DNA of 57,034 nucleotides from Verrucomicrobiaceae bacterium (GTDB lineage Bacteria > Verrucomicrobiota > Verrucomicrobiia > Verrucomicrobiales > Akkermansiaceae), in the NCBI GenBank assembly GCA_027487435.1, contig JAIYDP010000470.1:1-57034 (forward strand), written 5' to 3'. The notes below the pieces were generated by a model that saw nothing but the letters and a program-made list of their open reading frames with translations, was not told where the DNA came from and searched no databases. Below, piece after piece: positions 35,118 through 45,983 of the stretch. The position numbers were made by a program, and so were the translations under genes. Position 1 is the stretch's first letter; the number at the start of each line of letters is the position of its first letter.

Positions 35118-38100
35118 TCAAATCACATCACCAAAGTCGTCAGAGCTGTCCCTTGCAGCACCTTCAGCACCAAATATCCGCGCACCCGAATGTGGCGGCT
35201 CGTCTTCCCGCAGCTCCCCACGTAGCCACCCGCCCACATTACCAACTTCTTCTACAGCCTTTTCCGTCGCAGCTGACGCCCCTGACACGCCATCAACTGA
35301 GGTACCACCCCGCGCCGGTCCAGCAGAGACCGCCTTGGCATTGGCCCGACGCATCATTGCGGACTTGGCTCTCCTCTCGCGCATTGCCTCCGCCGCAACG
35401 TTGCGCATGTGTAGTGCACCCATTGCTGACGCGCCGGTGATGGGGAGGAGGGCGATTGCGGTCTGGAGACTTGACGCGAACGAAGCGAAGGTTGCAGCAG
35501 TTGGATCGGTGGGCGATGGAGTGATTGCGAGCAAAGCGTCGGCGAGTGCGATGATGGATGTGCCAACGACTGCGCCGCTGCTCAAGACGTCCAATGTGTG
35601 CGCGCGGGGGTGAGCAAATGGCCGCACAGCGGCGGCAGCGACAACGTACAAAACCGCGACAAAAACAAGAATCGACTGTCGCGTCAACGGCTCGTCGCTG
35701 AAATAAAAGACAAGCGCAGAGACAATCCTCTCAAGCGCAAGGACGCATTCCCACCACCAGTAGTCGTCGTGAAAAGGCCCGCTAAAAGCAACGTTGCGCT
35801 GGTCCCGAGACGCTTCCTCGTCGCGGCGGCGCTTCTCTGCGGCCTCTGGGTCCAAATCGTCGGGCAGGCCTACAGGCTCGACTTTGGCGGCGTTGCGAGC
35901 ATTAAGCCAAACGTACAGGCCAACGACGTAGACGGGGAGGGGTACAATGATCAGGAGTGACGCGATGCCTAAGCCGATTTGCCACCATTGAAAGCAAGGG
36001 ACTGAAGGAAGCTCAAGAAGGAAGGAGGGGGTGGTCATGTCGGAGCATCTGAGCGCCCGTATGACAGTCGTGACGTAAGCCAAGTGGGACATCAGGCCAA
36101 GGCCAATGACTGCGCAGGTGTATTGATTGACGGGGAACTCGGGGGGTGTCGTGTGAGCAGGGGGGGAGGGCTTCCCCGCGGAAAAGCGGGCGCGATGAAT
36201 GAGAAAAAGGATTCCAATGATGGCGAGGATGACGGGTGGGGGGACGAAGTTGGCGAAGAGTCTCGCTGGGGTGGAGAGGGAGGGGAAGAGGCAGGTGTCG
36301 GGGAACGTGGAGGTTGAGGTCGGGACGACTTGGAGGGAGGCCACAGCCGACAGGACGCCGACTGCAATCGTCGAAGGGTTTGCTCTTGATGCAGCCATCA
36401 TGTGGAATGGGACGAGCTGATAAAAGTGGACGACAATGCGACCAAAACCGGGCCCCTTGAAGGACGAGAAGAGCACCAGCCATGCGGCCACGGCGGCATG
36501 GAGGGCGAGAACAAGCGGGAGAAACCACGCGAGTTCGCGAACGCAGTCCGCGGCGCTGCGGCAGCCGAGGGCGCCCATCGTGGCACCGAAACCGTTTGCG
36601 CATTCAGCACAGCCAATTCCGTATCGATCAGATGCGCAGGCGGCAACTTGGCAAGAGGGTGGGGTGTAGGTTGGGTTCGTCGGGTATGCCGCGTCGTTGC
36701 AACACGCGCCTTCGATGCAGCGCATGCAGCGCAGGGACGTCGCGTCCTGCGAAAAGGCGCAAAAAAAGCCACGACGCTGCTTTGGGGACTGCGGCGATGC
36801 GTCGCAAACGGCGCCGACGGGGCAAGCGACGCATCGCCCGCCAGAGATGGTGGCGTTTGCGAGTTTTGAGGGGGATGAAATGGCAGCACCGGCAGGACAG
36901 GGGGCGCATCTGAGGAGGGTTTGGGAGAAGGCGAGGGGGGGGGAGGTGAGGGGCGCGGAAGAATTTAAGGTGGCGCTGAGTTTTGCGCTGGCGAAGAAAT
37001 GATTTGATGGGCACTCAATAGCTGTCAGCGCATCCATCACAAAGGGGGGGCCTCCAAGTGCGACGATTCCAACGGCACCTCGTTCGGCGCTGAGAGTCGC
37101 CGTCGAGGCCTTCACCTCGAGCGGTCCGCTCGCCTCGGAGTAGAGCGCCCCCCCAAATGCGGCATTTGCGTTGAGGGTGCTGCGGCTGAGCTGAAGGGAG
37201 GCGGTGCCGGACAAAAAGAGCGCACCACCGTTGAGGGCAGCGGCGTTGTCGCTAAAAGAGCATCTCGACACGACGGCAAGGCCGTTCAAAACAAACAAGG
37301 CGCCTCCGCTGCATCCATCACACGACGCCTCGTTTGATGTGAACGTTGACGCCGCAACAGAGATTGAGGAGATCGGCAGCAGCACTGGGTGGCCAAACGC
37401 GTCTGTTCCGGAAGCACGGTCCGGGGGATTCTGAACAAAGATTGCCCCCCCCCCCCGACCAACTGGCGCGCCCCTTCCGACGGAGTTTGAGGCGAAGGAG
37501 GAGGACTCGAACGCAATGAGAGACGCGTTCGACGTTTGGGCGAAGATGCCGACGGCGCCGAGATCTGAGGCTGAGTTCGCTTCGAAGCGAGTGGATGAGA
37601 AGGAGAGGGAGAGGGAGAAGGACTCGTAGACGGCGGCTGCGACGCCGGACGAGAAGAGGGCGGAGTTTAAAGAAAAAATACACGACGTGAAGCGCAGCGT
37701 AGGGGAAGAGGAGGATGAGATTGAGACGGCGACGGCGCCGCCATAGCCGCTGGGGGCGGCGTTGGAGTCGAAGGAGCTGCTGAGGACGTCATGAAATGAC
37801 GGGCGCGTGGCTGCTGCTTGGACGAAACGGATTGCACCGCCTCCGCCAACGCCTGTGGCTGTGTTTGAGACGAAGATGGAGTTTTCAACACGAAAGGGCG
37901 GCGCGGATTGAGCCGCTTGGGGCGTCGAGTCGACGAAAATGGCGCCACCAGAGTTTGCCCTATTGTTTGAAAACGTTGAGTTAATAATGGAAAGAGTGGA
38001 CCGGAACGCGTAAATGGCACCACCTCCCCTAAATGAATTGTTCAGAGCGAAGTTTGAAGAGAAAGAACACTTGGTGAACGTGGCCTGGGCGGAGTCAAGA

Positions 38101-38532
38101 GTGACAGCAGCGCCTGAGTCTCCGACGCAGTCACGGATGTGCACTGCAGTCATCGAGAAAACCACCCGAGATGCAATGAAGCCGCTGAGAAGTGATCCAC
38201 AAGACACGATGGCGACGGCTGAGAATGAAGAGGTGGTTATCGTCAAATTGTGCGGAATGACAATCGTGCGTGCCAGTACGAAAGCAGTTGCAGCATCGAG
38301 GATAACAACATCGCCACTTTGTGTAGCATTGATAGCTCTCTCAATCGTCTTGCAGCTGGAAGTCGCTGCTGCTCCGCAACCAGAAACGTCTGATCCTGCA
38401 GATGAGACGTACACTGAGGCACCTGATGGCGATTAGAGGCGCTTCGGAACAGTATTCATTCAATTCACGGCTATCCACATTATTACCATTGCAGAGCGAG
38501 CACATGACAATCAAGATGAGCTTCGTTGTCAT
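35118..38532 (-). CDS. Surface protein: beta-helix ectodomain plus polytopic membrane region
   Basis: About 1,110 aa. The first exon (MTTKLILIVMCSLCNG) gives a signal peptide; a 64-nt intron at 38423-38486 joins it to VYVSSAGSDVSGCG. Residues about 20-480 are parallel beta-helix repeats (SGGAIFVD, NGGALFLS and FGGALYSE repeated with Asn/Ser ladders), as in polymorphic outer-membrane-type and pectin-lyase-fold proteins. A Cys-rich stalk follows (CAPCPAGAA, CVACPVGAVC, CMRCIEGACC, CAECANGFG). After it come several hydrophobic helices (FLPLVLALHAAVAAWLVLF and others) and a cytosolic tail. Proteins of this layout occur in many free-living protists; function unknown, possibly adhesion or sensing. 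A run of about 12 Cs at 37445-37456 lies in a Gly codon stretch. Confidence 0.75.
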
Positions 38533-39173
38533 CTTTCAGTTTGGTGACTCTAACAAATAAAGAAACTTGGGGACCACATAGACAGCTTTTGCGCTGCATT
38601 GATAGTCCACGTTGCGAAGTAAGAACAGCGTCCACGACAACTTGGATTCACTGTGAACTATGCCACGTTGGGTTTAGAATACACATCGCTCGACATGGTC
38701 GTTCGTTTTTTCTATCGTACATGGCCAAAAACGGCAAGAATGGCCGAAATTCAAAACTCTTCTTCTGAAGAATGGAGACGAAAATTCTCATTTTTTCTTT
38801 GTAAGGGACCCTTCTCCAACATGTACCGGACAGTGACGTCTGCAAGAGCTGTGATTGGGACACTTCCTCCACACTCGCTGATCTGACGTGTCAGCAAACA
38901 ATTGTTCAACTAGATCCGATCACCGACGTTGACCTACTAGTCCTTGGAGTTGCCTGCGGTGAGTTGCATCGAGAAGGCAAGTTGAACAGGTGACCCCTCC
39001 CGTCATTGTACCGATGGCAATCTGAGCTTCTTTGCATCGACAGAGTCTCTTGAAATAATCTAGAAGCAGTCAGAGTTGATGTGCGTCAAAGCAGTGCTCA
39101 GAGCGAACAGAAAACAAACACTACAAAAAACAAATTTTCAGCACGATGATGCACCTCCCTCTTGTCCTCCCCC
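38533..39173. other. 641-nt stretch with no gene I can support
   Basis: Both strands hold short Cys-rich open stretches. On plus, the frame near 38825-38990 reads VPDSDVCKSCDWDTSS and later LLVLGVACG. On minus, the region 38780-38910 reads DQRVWRKCPNHSSCRRHC. Neither could be joined to a start codon and neighbouring exons by plausible mini-introns, and neither is a known family. It may contain one small secreted-protein gene, plus the promoter of the beta-helix gene. Confidence 0.3.
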
Positions 39174-39469
39174 TCAGCCGCTTGCAGACAAAAATAAACG
39201 CAAAAATGCACCACCAAATTGAAAAATTAAACCGATGGGACTTACTTTTTGCCTGTCGGGGAGGAAATCTTCTCAACAGTCGTGACCCCAAGCACGTCAG
39301 CAACTTCGGTACTTCGCCGAGTCGCCAGAGGACTGAAAGGACCCAACGCCTTGCGGCCCATTGGCTTCGTTGTGGCCCAGTCCATGCCCTGCGTTTGAAC
39401 GTTAGGACGGCCCTACTAACGACGACGTCAAAGCAATCGACGCTGTCGATGAACCAAATGGATCGCCAT
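39174..39469 (-). CDS. Possible small protein, about 62 aa
   Basis: Minus strand, ATG at 39469. A 42-nt intron joins MAIHL to GRPNVQTQGMDWATTKPMGR, and a 65-nt intron (GTAAGT donor) ends the frame shortly after KISSPTGK. The middle exon reads smoothly (ALGPFSPLATRRSTEVADVL), and the splice sites carry TTGAC-like branch sequences. No family recognised. It lies directly downstream of the IQ/WW gene on the same strand and could instead be its 3' end if the stop at 39553 is bypassed by splicing. Confidence 0.35.
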
Positions 39470-39552
39470 CTTGAGGAGCAAAAAGCAAAGTGAAACGATG
39501 GACCACAGCGGGTGGGGTCGAATGCGAGGTGGACGAAAAGGACGAGGACACG

Positions 39553-41945
39553 TCAGGCTGCGTCGTCGCTAGGCAGCAGCGACAAGTTCTTCATTGCCTT
39601 GTGAACGGAATTCTGCGGCGCGTGAATAGCAACAGCGACAGAGCGGCGCACAATGTCCGCTTGAAGCTTGCCCAGTTGCGACTTCCTCGCGATTTGCAGG
39701 GACTCCTTCTTTTTCAAAAAGTTATCTTTCCTCGTCTGCGCGACTGCGAGAACGTCAGCCGCCACCTCCTTGACGACAGACGTGGGTGCTCATTGGCCAT
39801 CGCGCCGGTGCGGATGTTCAAATAGTAGGTCGCGCCTGTTATTCTACCGTAATGCGGCACCTCCGCCACGTCAGAGCAGGTTGGCCCCCACAGACCCATT
39901 CGCCGAAGCTCTCAGGAAGCAACGCAACGTCTGACGAGTTACCCATGCTGCTACTGGCCTCACCAGAGTACTTCTCCGAAGCATTTTTGATCCTCTGACG
40001 ATACTCGAGGTCGACTTTGTCGTTAGGCCAACGCACGCGAAGTGTCTGACGCTTTTTGAAACTCTTCCGAAGGTCAGACTCCTTCTTCTCGAGTTCCGTG
40101 TACTCCCGCAGGTGAAGGATCTCTCGCTTGCAACGAGCCTACCCCATTGTCAGCCCCTTCTCCTGCAGTCCCACCATTTCGTTGTGACGGATGACGCAAA
40201 AGTATTCCTCCTCATTGCGATTCTTCCGCAGCCGATCCGACGCGTATCGAACCCGCGCAACTACGCGAACTCTGCATGCACGATAAAACGCTTGAATCCT
40301 TGATGAAAGTTATCATTTCGGGCCGAAGGTGATACCGAAGAACGGCACGCCGCCGCGACGAGACCTTCCGTCTCCCTGCATGAGCCTTCCAAGACCTCTG
40401 CAGCACTAGCGCAGCCTTCCACTGCCGCAGCGCAGCCCTCGCATCCTCAAGTCCCGCTGCACAATGACCCCCCCCCCAGAAGACAAGATCACCTCGCGCC
40501 ATCGTCTTGAGGCGGCGGTACTGAGCGTCGCGGTTTGAGATTTCCTGTTTCCGCAGAGAGCTGCATGTCGTGAGCATGAGCGGCGACGGTGTGTACTTTT
40601 GAGCTTTTTGGGCCATGCGGTCGTAAAGCGCTGACGTTCGAATCTCCCGTTTGACATTTTCCCGACGAATGAGTTTTCGAAAGAAGCGCTGGATGCGTTT
40701 GATCTGACGCCGTTGGAGAAATGGCGTCCCACCCCCGACCTTCTTGAGCTCCTCGGCTGAAAACTCGCGCAAGGTTCCTCTGCGACCCATCGAGCTCTGT
40801 GCCATTTCAAATGAGCAGCAACAGAACAAACGTGGAGAACTGCAGGTGAGCTGATTGCCGCGTCTAGTCGATTCCAAGATCGGCCCATCGAATCGATGAC
40901 ACGCGTGGCCTCGGCATCTGAACCATCAGCTCGTCTCAAGCGCCGATGCACGGCCCCCTGAAGGTTGGCCGCGACTGGAGAGCGACGTCAGCGATCCTGC
41001 AGGTAGCTCCGCCGCGGTTTGAACAAACGCTTGCGAGAGACTGCCGCTTTGAGGACGCAGGCCACTTGATGACGTCGAAGCGGAGGCAGAAGACGATCTG
41101 CTGCTCATGAAGGAGAGCGGATGCCTCTCAGTCACTTCCACCATCAAAGACACGGTGCGCATGCTCACTGCGAGAGGTTCTATGCGTCGCGGCAGATGGT
41201 GCTGAGAGTCGGACGGACGTTGGCTGCGTGCGTCAGCGCAGCTTGGGGAGGACGTGCCGGACGGGGAGACAAGAGAAGGGAAGAAGCCATTCGCGCGGAA
41301 AGCTTCGCTGAGAGGGTGAGGCGACATCCAAAAAGTAGCCACCTGGGTCAACTCCGACGAACCCAATCAAAAGGCTCATGACACGCTTGAAATGATCTCG
41401 TTGAACAAGCAGCCGCTCTGTTGAGGTGAGCGACCTTCTCCAGCGACAGCACCTTGCACGGCCTCAATGTCGTCGCACAAAGTCTGTCGAGCGCTCTGGA
41501 GGAATCTAAAACTAAGCAACGTAATGAACGCAGCACTTCGTCCAAGTGTTGGGGTCCATCGACATAATAACAGAGGCGTCTTCAGTAGTAAAGGACTTCC
41601 GAGGGGATGACGCCTTGACTGCTTGTGCAATCACCTTCTCACGTAAGAAAAAGGATTTCTTGACCACGTGGGCAGTGGTTGGCCGTTTGTGTGATGCTCG
41701 AGATGTAGAGAGCTCCTCAATTACTTTATCTTCGATGTCTATCCGTCAGATGTGACGTAGTCTTCCTTACCTTGCCTCGCAGCTTCTCTCAAGTAACACT
41801 GAACAACCGTTTGCAAGGTCTTCGCCTTGTCACCAAGTACTCCAGAGAGCTATCGGTCAATGAGATCGGAATGCTTATTTCTTACAGATTTCAAGGCGAG
41901 CTCATCTTCATGTCGCTGAGCTCGCAGAATCTCCAACTGTTCCAT
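39553..41945 (-). CDS. IQ-motif and WW-like coiled-coil protein
   Basis: Eleven exons with ten introns of 31-42 nt give about 600 aa from MEQLEILRAQRHEDELALKS to KNLSLLPSDDAA. Order: a helical N-terminus, a Ser-rich linker (SSRSSSASASTSSS), a basic helical part (QIKRIQRFFRKLIRRE), an IQ motif (ALVLQRSWKAHAGRR), a second IQ motif formed by splicing (IQAFYRACRVRVVARVRY), then charged coil, a WW-like module (GEWVPHYGRITGATYYLNIR with TGAMANEHP) and a final coiled coil (DNFLKKKESLQIARKSQLGK). The second Trp of the WW domain is missing. IQ motifs bind calmodulin or centrin, so a cytoskeletal or basal-body role is a reasonable guess. Its ATG is 27 nt from the ATG of the divergent actin-related gene. 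Confidence 0.7.
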
Positions 41946-41972
41946 GCGTTAAACAATATTGTTTAAAGAAGA
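41946..41972. promoter_or_regulatory. 27-nt bidirectional start-to-start spacer
   Basis: Only 27 nt, AT-rich with a near-palindromic AACAATATTGTT core at 41953-41964, separates the start codons of the IQ/WW gene (minus) and the actin-related gene (plus). Promoter elements, if separate, must lie within the genes. Confidence 0.4.
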
Positions 41973-43201
41973 ATGAGTCAAGTCGTGGCACTCGACATCG
42001 GCTCGTTCCGGTCTCGAATAGGGTATTGTGGAACTCCAGAGCCCGAGTTCTATGTGCTTTTCTCTGCTTAGAGCGCAGGTACGTTGTGTCGTCTATGCTT
42101 GGGACCCTTAAGTCAGGCTCTATTCGAACATTTGGGCAGCAGCGGAGTGTCCTCATCGGTAAGGAGCTAGAAGCGAAAGCTCGGATTCCAGGACTTCTTA
42201 GTGTGCGGAATGTGTATGAACTAGGTCGTGTGGCGAACTGGGATGATTTGGAACTCTTTGTCATCACATTGTTTAGCGAGGGACTCAAGACAGACGCTTC
42301 GACATGTCCAGTATGCCTTCAATCCCCCCTTTTAAAGGTCGATCATAACTTTTCAGATTATTCTATCTGAATATGCTCTCTCTGACAGGAAGGAGAGGGC
42401 GCGTTTGGCACAGCTTTTGTTTGAAACGTTTTCGGTGCCATCCTTCCTTGTCGTTCCCACTCCAGTCCTTTCAATCCATTCAACAGCAGCACTGACCGGC
42501 CTTGTCGTAGAATCTGGTGCTGATTTCACGTTCGTGAGCCCTGTGTACGAGGGTTACATGCTGACCTTCGCCTCCACAAGAATTATGATGGGTGGCGAGA
42601 CGCTAACTGCTGCTCTTGCTCGCCAAATCTTTGGGGTCGACTGGGTGCAGCTTTCTCATAGCGACCGCGAGGCTGTTCGGAGTGCAAAAGAAGACAAGTG
42701 CGCCGTTGCCGTCGACTACGCGCAAGCGCAAGAGGACTTTGCGCTGCGAAAGCACCTCGCTTGGACGTTCGCTCGTGCTGACGCGCCTCCAATCGAAATG
42801 CCGGGGCAGGAACTTTTTGAGGTTTGACTCTGTGTAGTTTAATTCACATCAAGGTACCAGAGGCTCTATTCAAGCCTTCCCTTGTCGGCCTCAGTGTGAA
42901 ACCTCTTCATGAGGCTATTGTTGAGTGCATCTCGCGCTGTGATCCAGCATTCCGCGCGGACCTCTTGAAAAACGTTGTCCTGGCTGGTGGCAACACAAAC
43001 CTGAGAGGGTTTCGAGAAAGAATCCGTAAGGAGCTATCGCTGGCATTTCCTAGTGCAACAATGGAGGTCTTGATGGCCCCTGGATTACATCCTTGCTGGG
43101 TTGGGGCCGCACCTCTTTCGGAAGCTGAAGGATTATTTGTGTTACGTGAAGATTATGATGAGGCAGGGCCAGATATTATCAACAGGAAGTGTATCTTCTA
43201 A
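41973..43201 (+). CDS. Divergent actin-related protein
   Basis: Four exons; introns at 42047-42078 (32 nt), 42311-42356 (46 nt) and 42822-42853 (32 nt). About 370 aa, the length of actin. Actin-fold signatures in order: VALDIGSFRSRIGYCG (phosphate loop 1), VANWDDLELF, LSEYALSDRKERARLAQLLF (corresponding to actin's LTEAPLNPK...), FETFSVPSFLVV, VYEGYML (actin IYEGYAL), and VLAGGNTNLRGFRERI (actin VLSGGTTMYPG). The first loop differs strongly from actin's DNGSG, and the C-terminus differs from actin's KCF. It belongs with the ARPs, but I cannot choose a class. Confidence 0.85.
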
Positions 43202-43268
43202 TAGAGGGAATTCACAGAGGAGTTGCATCAATTGACATGGAGTTCTAATTACATTATTGGAAATATAC

Positions 43269-43798
43269 CTAAAAGCCTCCATGCAGCAAAAGCCGTAGAC
43301 TCTCTGTAATAGGTCGCATACTGTCGTCTGCAGAGGCTGTATCGAAAACCTCGAGTGCCGTTGGATGCATGTCGGTAAAAAAGGCCAGCAGCTGAAGCGG
43401 TGGGTAGAAAACAATGGTGGTTACGTTTTCTCCAACATCATAACAGGAGAAAATTGTCTTTGTTCCTCGAATGTGGACAACACCACACTCTGTCTCACCC
43501 ATCGTTTCACCTACAGAATAAGACAGGGCAATTGCAATCTCAATACTGAACTGAAGCGCCGCTCTTTTCATTGACGCAATGATAGAAATGAGCTCATTTT
43601 CTTTCAGTCCGCCTCCAATCTCTCTGAACCTTCTGCATTAAACTATTCGTAACCTTCAAGTTACAGGACTTCGCCATCTGGTCTCAAAACGACAAGCACG
43701 TTTGTTCCTGGGAATATCGCTTTAACTTCCCTACACTTCACATGAATCTGCTGAAGAACGTGAGGGGAGACTCCAGACGGGCGGCGGCAACACGACAT
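43269..43798 (-). CDS. Roadblock/LC7-like small protein
   Basis: ATG at 43798; one 41-nt intron at 43624-43664 joins ...LVVLRPDGEVL to EIGGGLKENELISIIASMKR. About 162 aa. The pattern NVLVVLRPDGEV, helix, then a strand (CGVVHIRGTKTIFSCYDVGE) and TTIVFYPP is that of the roadblock/longin-like fold used by dynein light chains, MglB and Ragulator subunits. Specific identity cannot be set. Convergent with the actin-related gene, 67 nt away. Confidence 0.5.
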
Positions 43799-44010
43799 AG
43801 TAGAAAATACATAACAGTCTTTTAAAATTCACGAGCAAGGACCACATGTAACGAAAGCGTCCAGCATCTGGCATTCGAAAAAATGCATAAATTCTTCGAA
43901 TTCAGATATGATCGCGGATTCGCCCATATTTGGCAACCGCATTTTTCATCCGTTGGTTAACAGATATCTTATCTCCAATTTGTTAGACTGTTCGATTGGG
44001 TCGTTTGGGC

Positions 44011-45765
44011 ATGGCCCTGACGTTTTTCGATATGATGGAGACTTCTGTCGCCATGAAAGACCTTTTCATGGCTGGAACTGTCGTTGCTCTACTCATTCTG
44101 TCCATCGTTTTGTCATGTGTGCTGCTAACTCTCTTCTGTTTTACTCGGAAGTCGTATCGGGCTGTCTCCACATCAACAGCTCTGCAAGCAATTGCACCAC
44201 GGAAACCGTGCTTTCCAATACGGAGAAGAATCCTTATCATGACGGCTTTATATTTCCTCGTCATCGTGTGCGTTGACTTGATGATTCTGATGATAGTCGG
44301 CTTCGACAGACTACATCCAGCCCTTGGCGCTGTAGCCATGTCACTCGTTCTTTGTCTGGCCGCTATTCCTGTCTCGTTCCGATACTCTCTCTGGGGACAT
44401 CCGTCGGTGAACAGGTGGGCAGGGAACTTGAAAGAAGACGAGAGAGAGCAAGGGCGAAAAGATTCTTGGAGGAGATTTCTTGTTTCTTTCTTTTTCATTC
44501 TTCCGTTTTGCTTTCTTGCCTCGTACTTCATTCAAGGTCTGTGTGTGCAGCTCCACCCTTTCACTGTCAGCTCTACGATTTCTCGAAGCGTGACGAAGTC
44601 GCTCTGCCCTCCTGACTCAGGCATCTGCTTCATGTACTTGACTCTTCCCGAGGATTGCCGTACTTCCATCATCCTTAATCTCCATACAGCCTTGCCCAAC
44701 AACGTCTCCATAACCCTGCAGCACCAGAGTGGATCGCTGGCACTGCCCACGAATTCCTCCGTCCTTCTACTTGAAGAAGGGCCTCGTTACATCCATTGGG
44801 TGGTCGTTCAAAGTCTCCAGCCCTCCTCTGCCTACATTGTGATTGCATCTATAAATGGCCTAAGTCGTCGCATCTCGTTCAAGACATGCCCTGCCATTCC
44901 GCCTGTCACGTTGGCTTTTGGTGGCGACACTGGAGACCATGAGTCATTCGACAGACTCGTCCGACAAGCTGCCAGCCGAGACGTCAACGCAATTATCCTT
45001 GGGGGTGACATTGCGTACGCAAACTGCATGTGGACTTGCCACCGTGTTTGGGACAGTTGGATTGCGAGATACACACAGGCAGCCATTGCACCCGACGGCC
45101 GATCGATCCCTATGTCTTTGGCAATTGGCAATCATGAGTCGGGAGGGTTTAGAGTCCCAAAGAGCCGAATTTTATTCTTTTTTGATTACTTCTTGCAACA
45201 ATCTGTGGCGCTCACTCCTTCTCAAGAGTTTGTGTCGCCCTATCCTAGATACCGAGGGAGCTTTCACGCTCATGTTATTTCGGATAATGTGTCTGTGATT
45301 GTGCTTGACTCTGCTGTCACTGAGGTGACCCATGACGGCGTCCAACTCGAGTGGCTCAAGCGAAATCTTCAAAGGAATGTAACTCGAACCTTCATCTCGT
45401 ACCACCACCCAATCTACCCGAGCGCTGGCAGTTATGGGCAGTGGCAGAGTGTGGAAGGTAGGAAGCACTGGGCTCCATTGTTCGAGAGACACAATGTCTC
45501 TGCTGTCTTTGAAAATCATGATCACATGTTCAAGCGGACGAAGAGGATTCGGAAGGAAAGCGTTGATCCTTTGGGTATTGTGTACTTAGGAGATGGTCGT
45601 CTCGGAGTCGATGATCTCATTGCGAGGAGCGCTCCGGACAAATGGTACCTTGAGGAAGTGAGTGATCAAAGTCACATCTGGTTAGCTCGAGTAGGGCGCC
45701 GCATGGAGGCTGAGGCTTTCGCTATCAACGAAGCTGGGGAAACGTTTGACAGAATTTTGCTCTAG
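44011..45765 (+). CDS. Membrane-anchored purple-acid-phosphatase-like metallophosphoesterase
   Basis: Intronless, about 584 aa. The N-terminus has three to four hydrophobic helices (MAGTVVALLILSIVLSCVLL, ILIMTALYFLVIVCVDLMIL, a third near ALGAVAMSLVLCLAAIPV and FFFILPFCFLASYF). A fibronectin-like region comes next, then the metallophosphatase core: FGGDTGD, LGGDIAYANCMW, IGNHES, SYHHPIYPSAGSYG and ENHDHMFKR. These are the five metal-binding blocks of the PAP family, but the usual GHxH is NHDH. The catalytic domain is probably extracytosolic or luminal. Substrate unknown. Confidence 0.85.
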   Translation: MALTFFDMMETSVAMKDLFMAGTVVALLILSIVLSCVLLTLFCFTRKSYRAVSTSTALQAIAPRKPCFPIRRRILIMTALYFLVIVCVDLMILMIVGFDRLHPALGAVAMSLVLCLAAIPVSFRYSLWGHPSVNRWAGNLKEDEREQGRKDSWRRFLVSFFFILPFCFLASYFIQGLCVQLHPFTVSSTISRSVTKSLCPPDSGICFMYLTLPEDCRTSIILNLHTALPNNVSITLQHQSGSLALPTNSSVLLLEEGPRYIHWVVVQSLQPSSAYIVIASINGLSRRISFKTCPAIPPVTLAFGGDTGDHESFDRLVRQAASRDVNAIILGGDIAYANCMWTCHRVWDSWIARYTQAAIAPDGRSIPMSLAIGNHESGGFRVPKSRILFFFDYFLQQSVALTPSQEFVSPYPRYRGSFHAHVISDNVSVIVLDSAVTEVTHDGVQLEWLKRNLQRNVTRTFISYHHPIYPSAGSYGQWQSVEGRKHWAPLFERHNVSAVFENHDHMFKRTKRIRKESVDPLGIVYLGDGRLGVDDLIARSAPDKWYLEEVSDQSHIWLARVGRRMEAEAFAINEAGETFDRILL

Positions 45766-45983
45766 AGCAAATGCTTTAGATCTGTCCATGTGTAACATAT
45801 TAATCTTCTAAGAGAAGATAACTTTTCGAATTCATGTTTAAGAAAGTGTAGAGTCTGAATCGACGTAAAGTGATATGGGTCCATCTCCAGGCCCGAGATG
45901 ACAAACTCTCTCATAAAATTAGTCTTTAAATAAATTGTGGCTCAAAACTGATCTGCTCCTGTTGGGAGACACATGCATGAACT

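Noticed and set aside
36013..36913. Long ORFs on both strands inside the beta-helix gene
   Set aside because: Compositionally biased alternative frames of an intact 1,098-codon reading frame.
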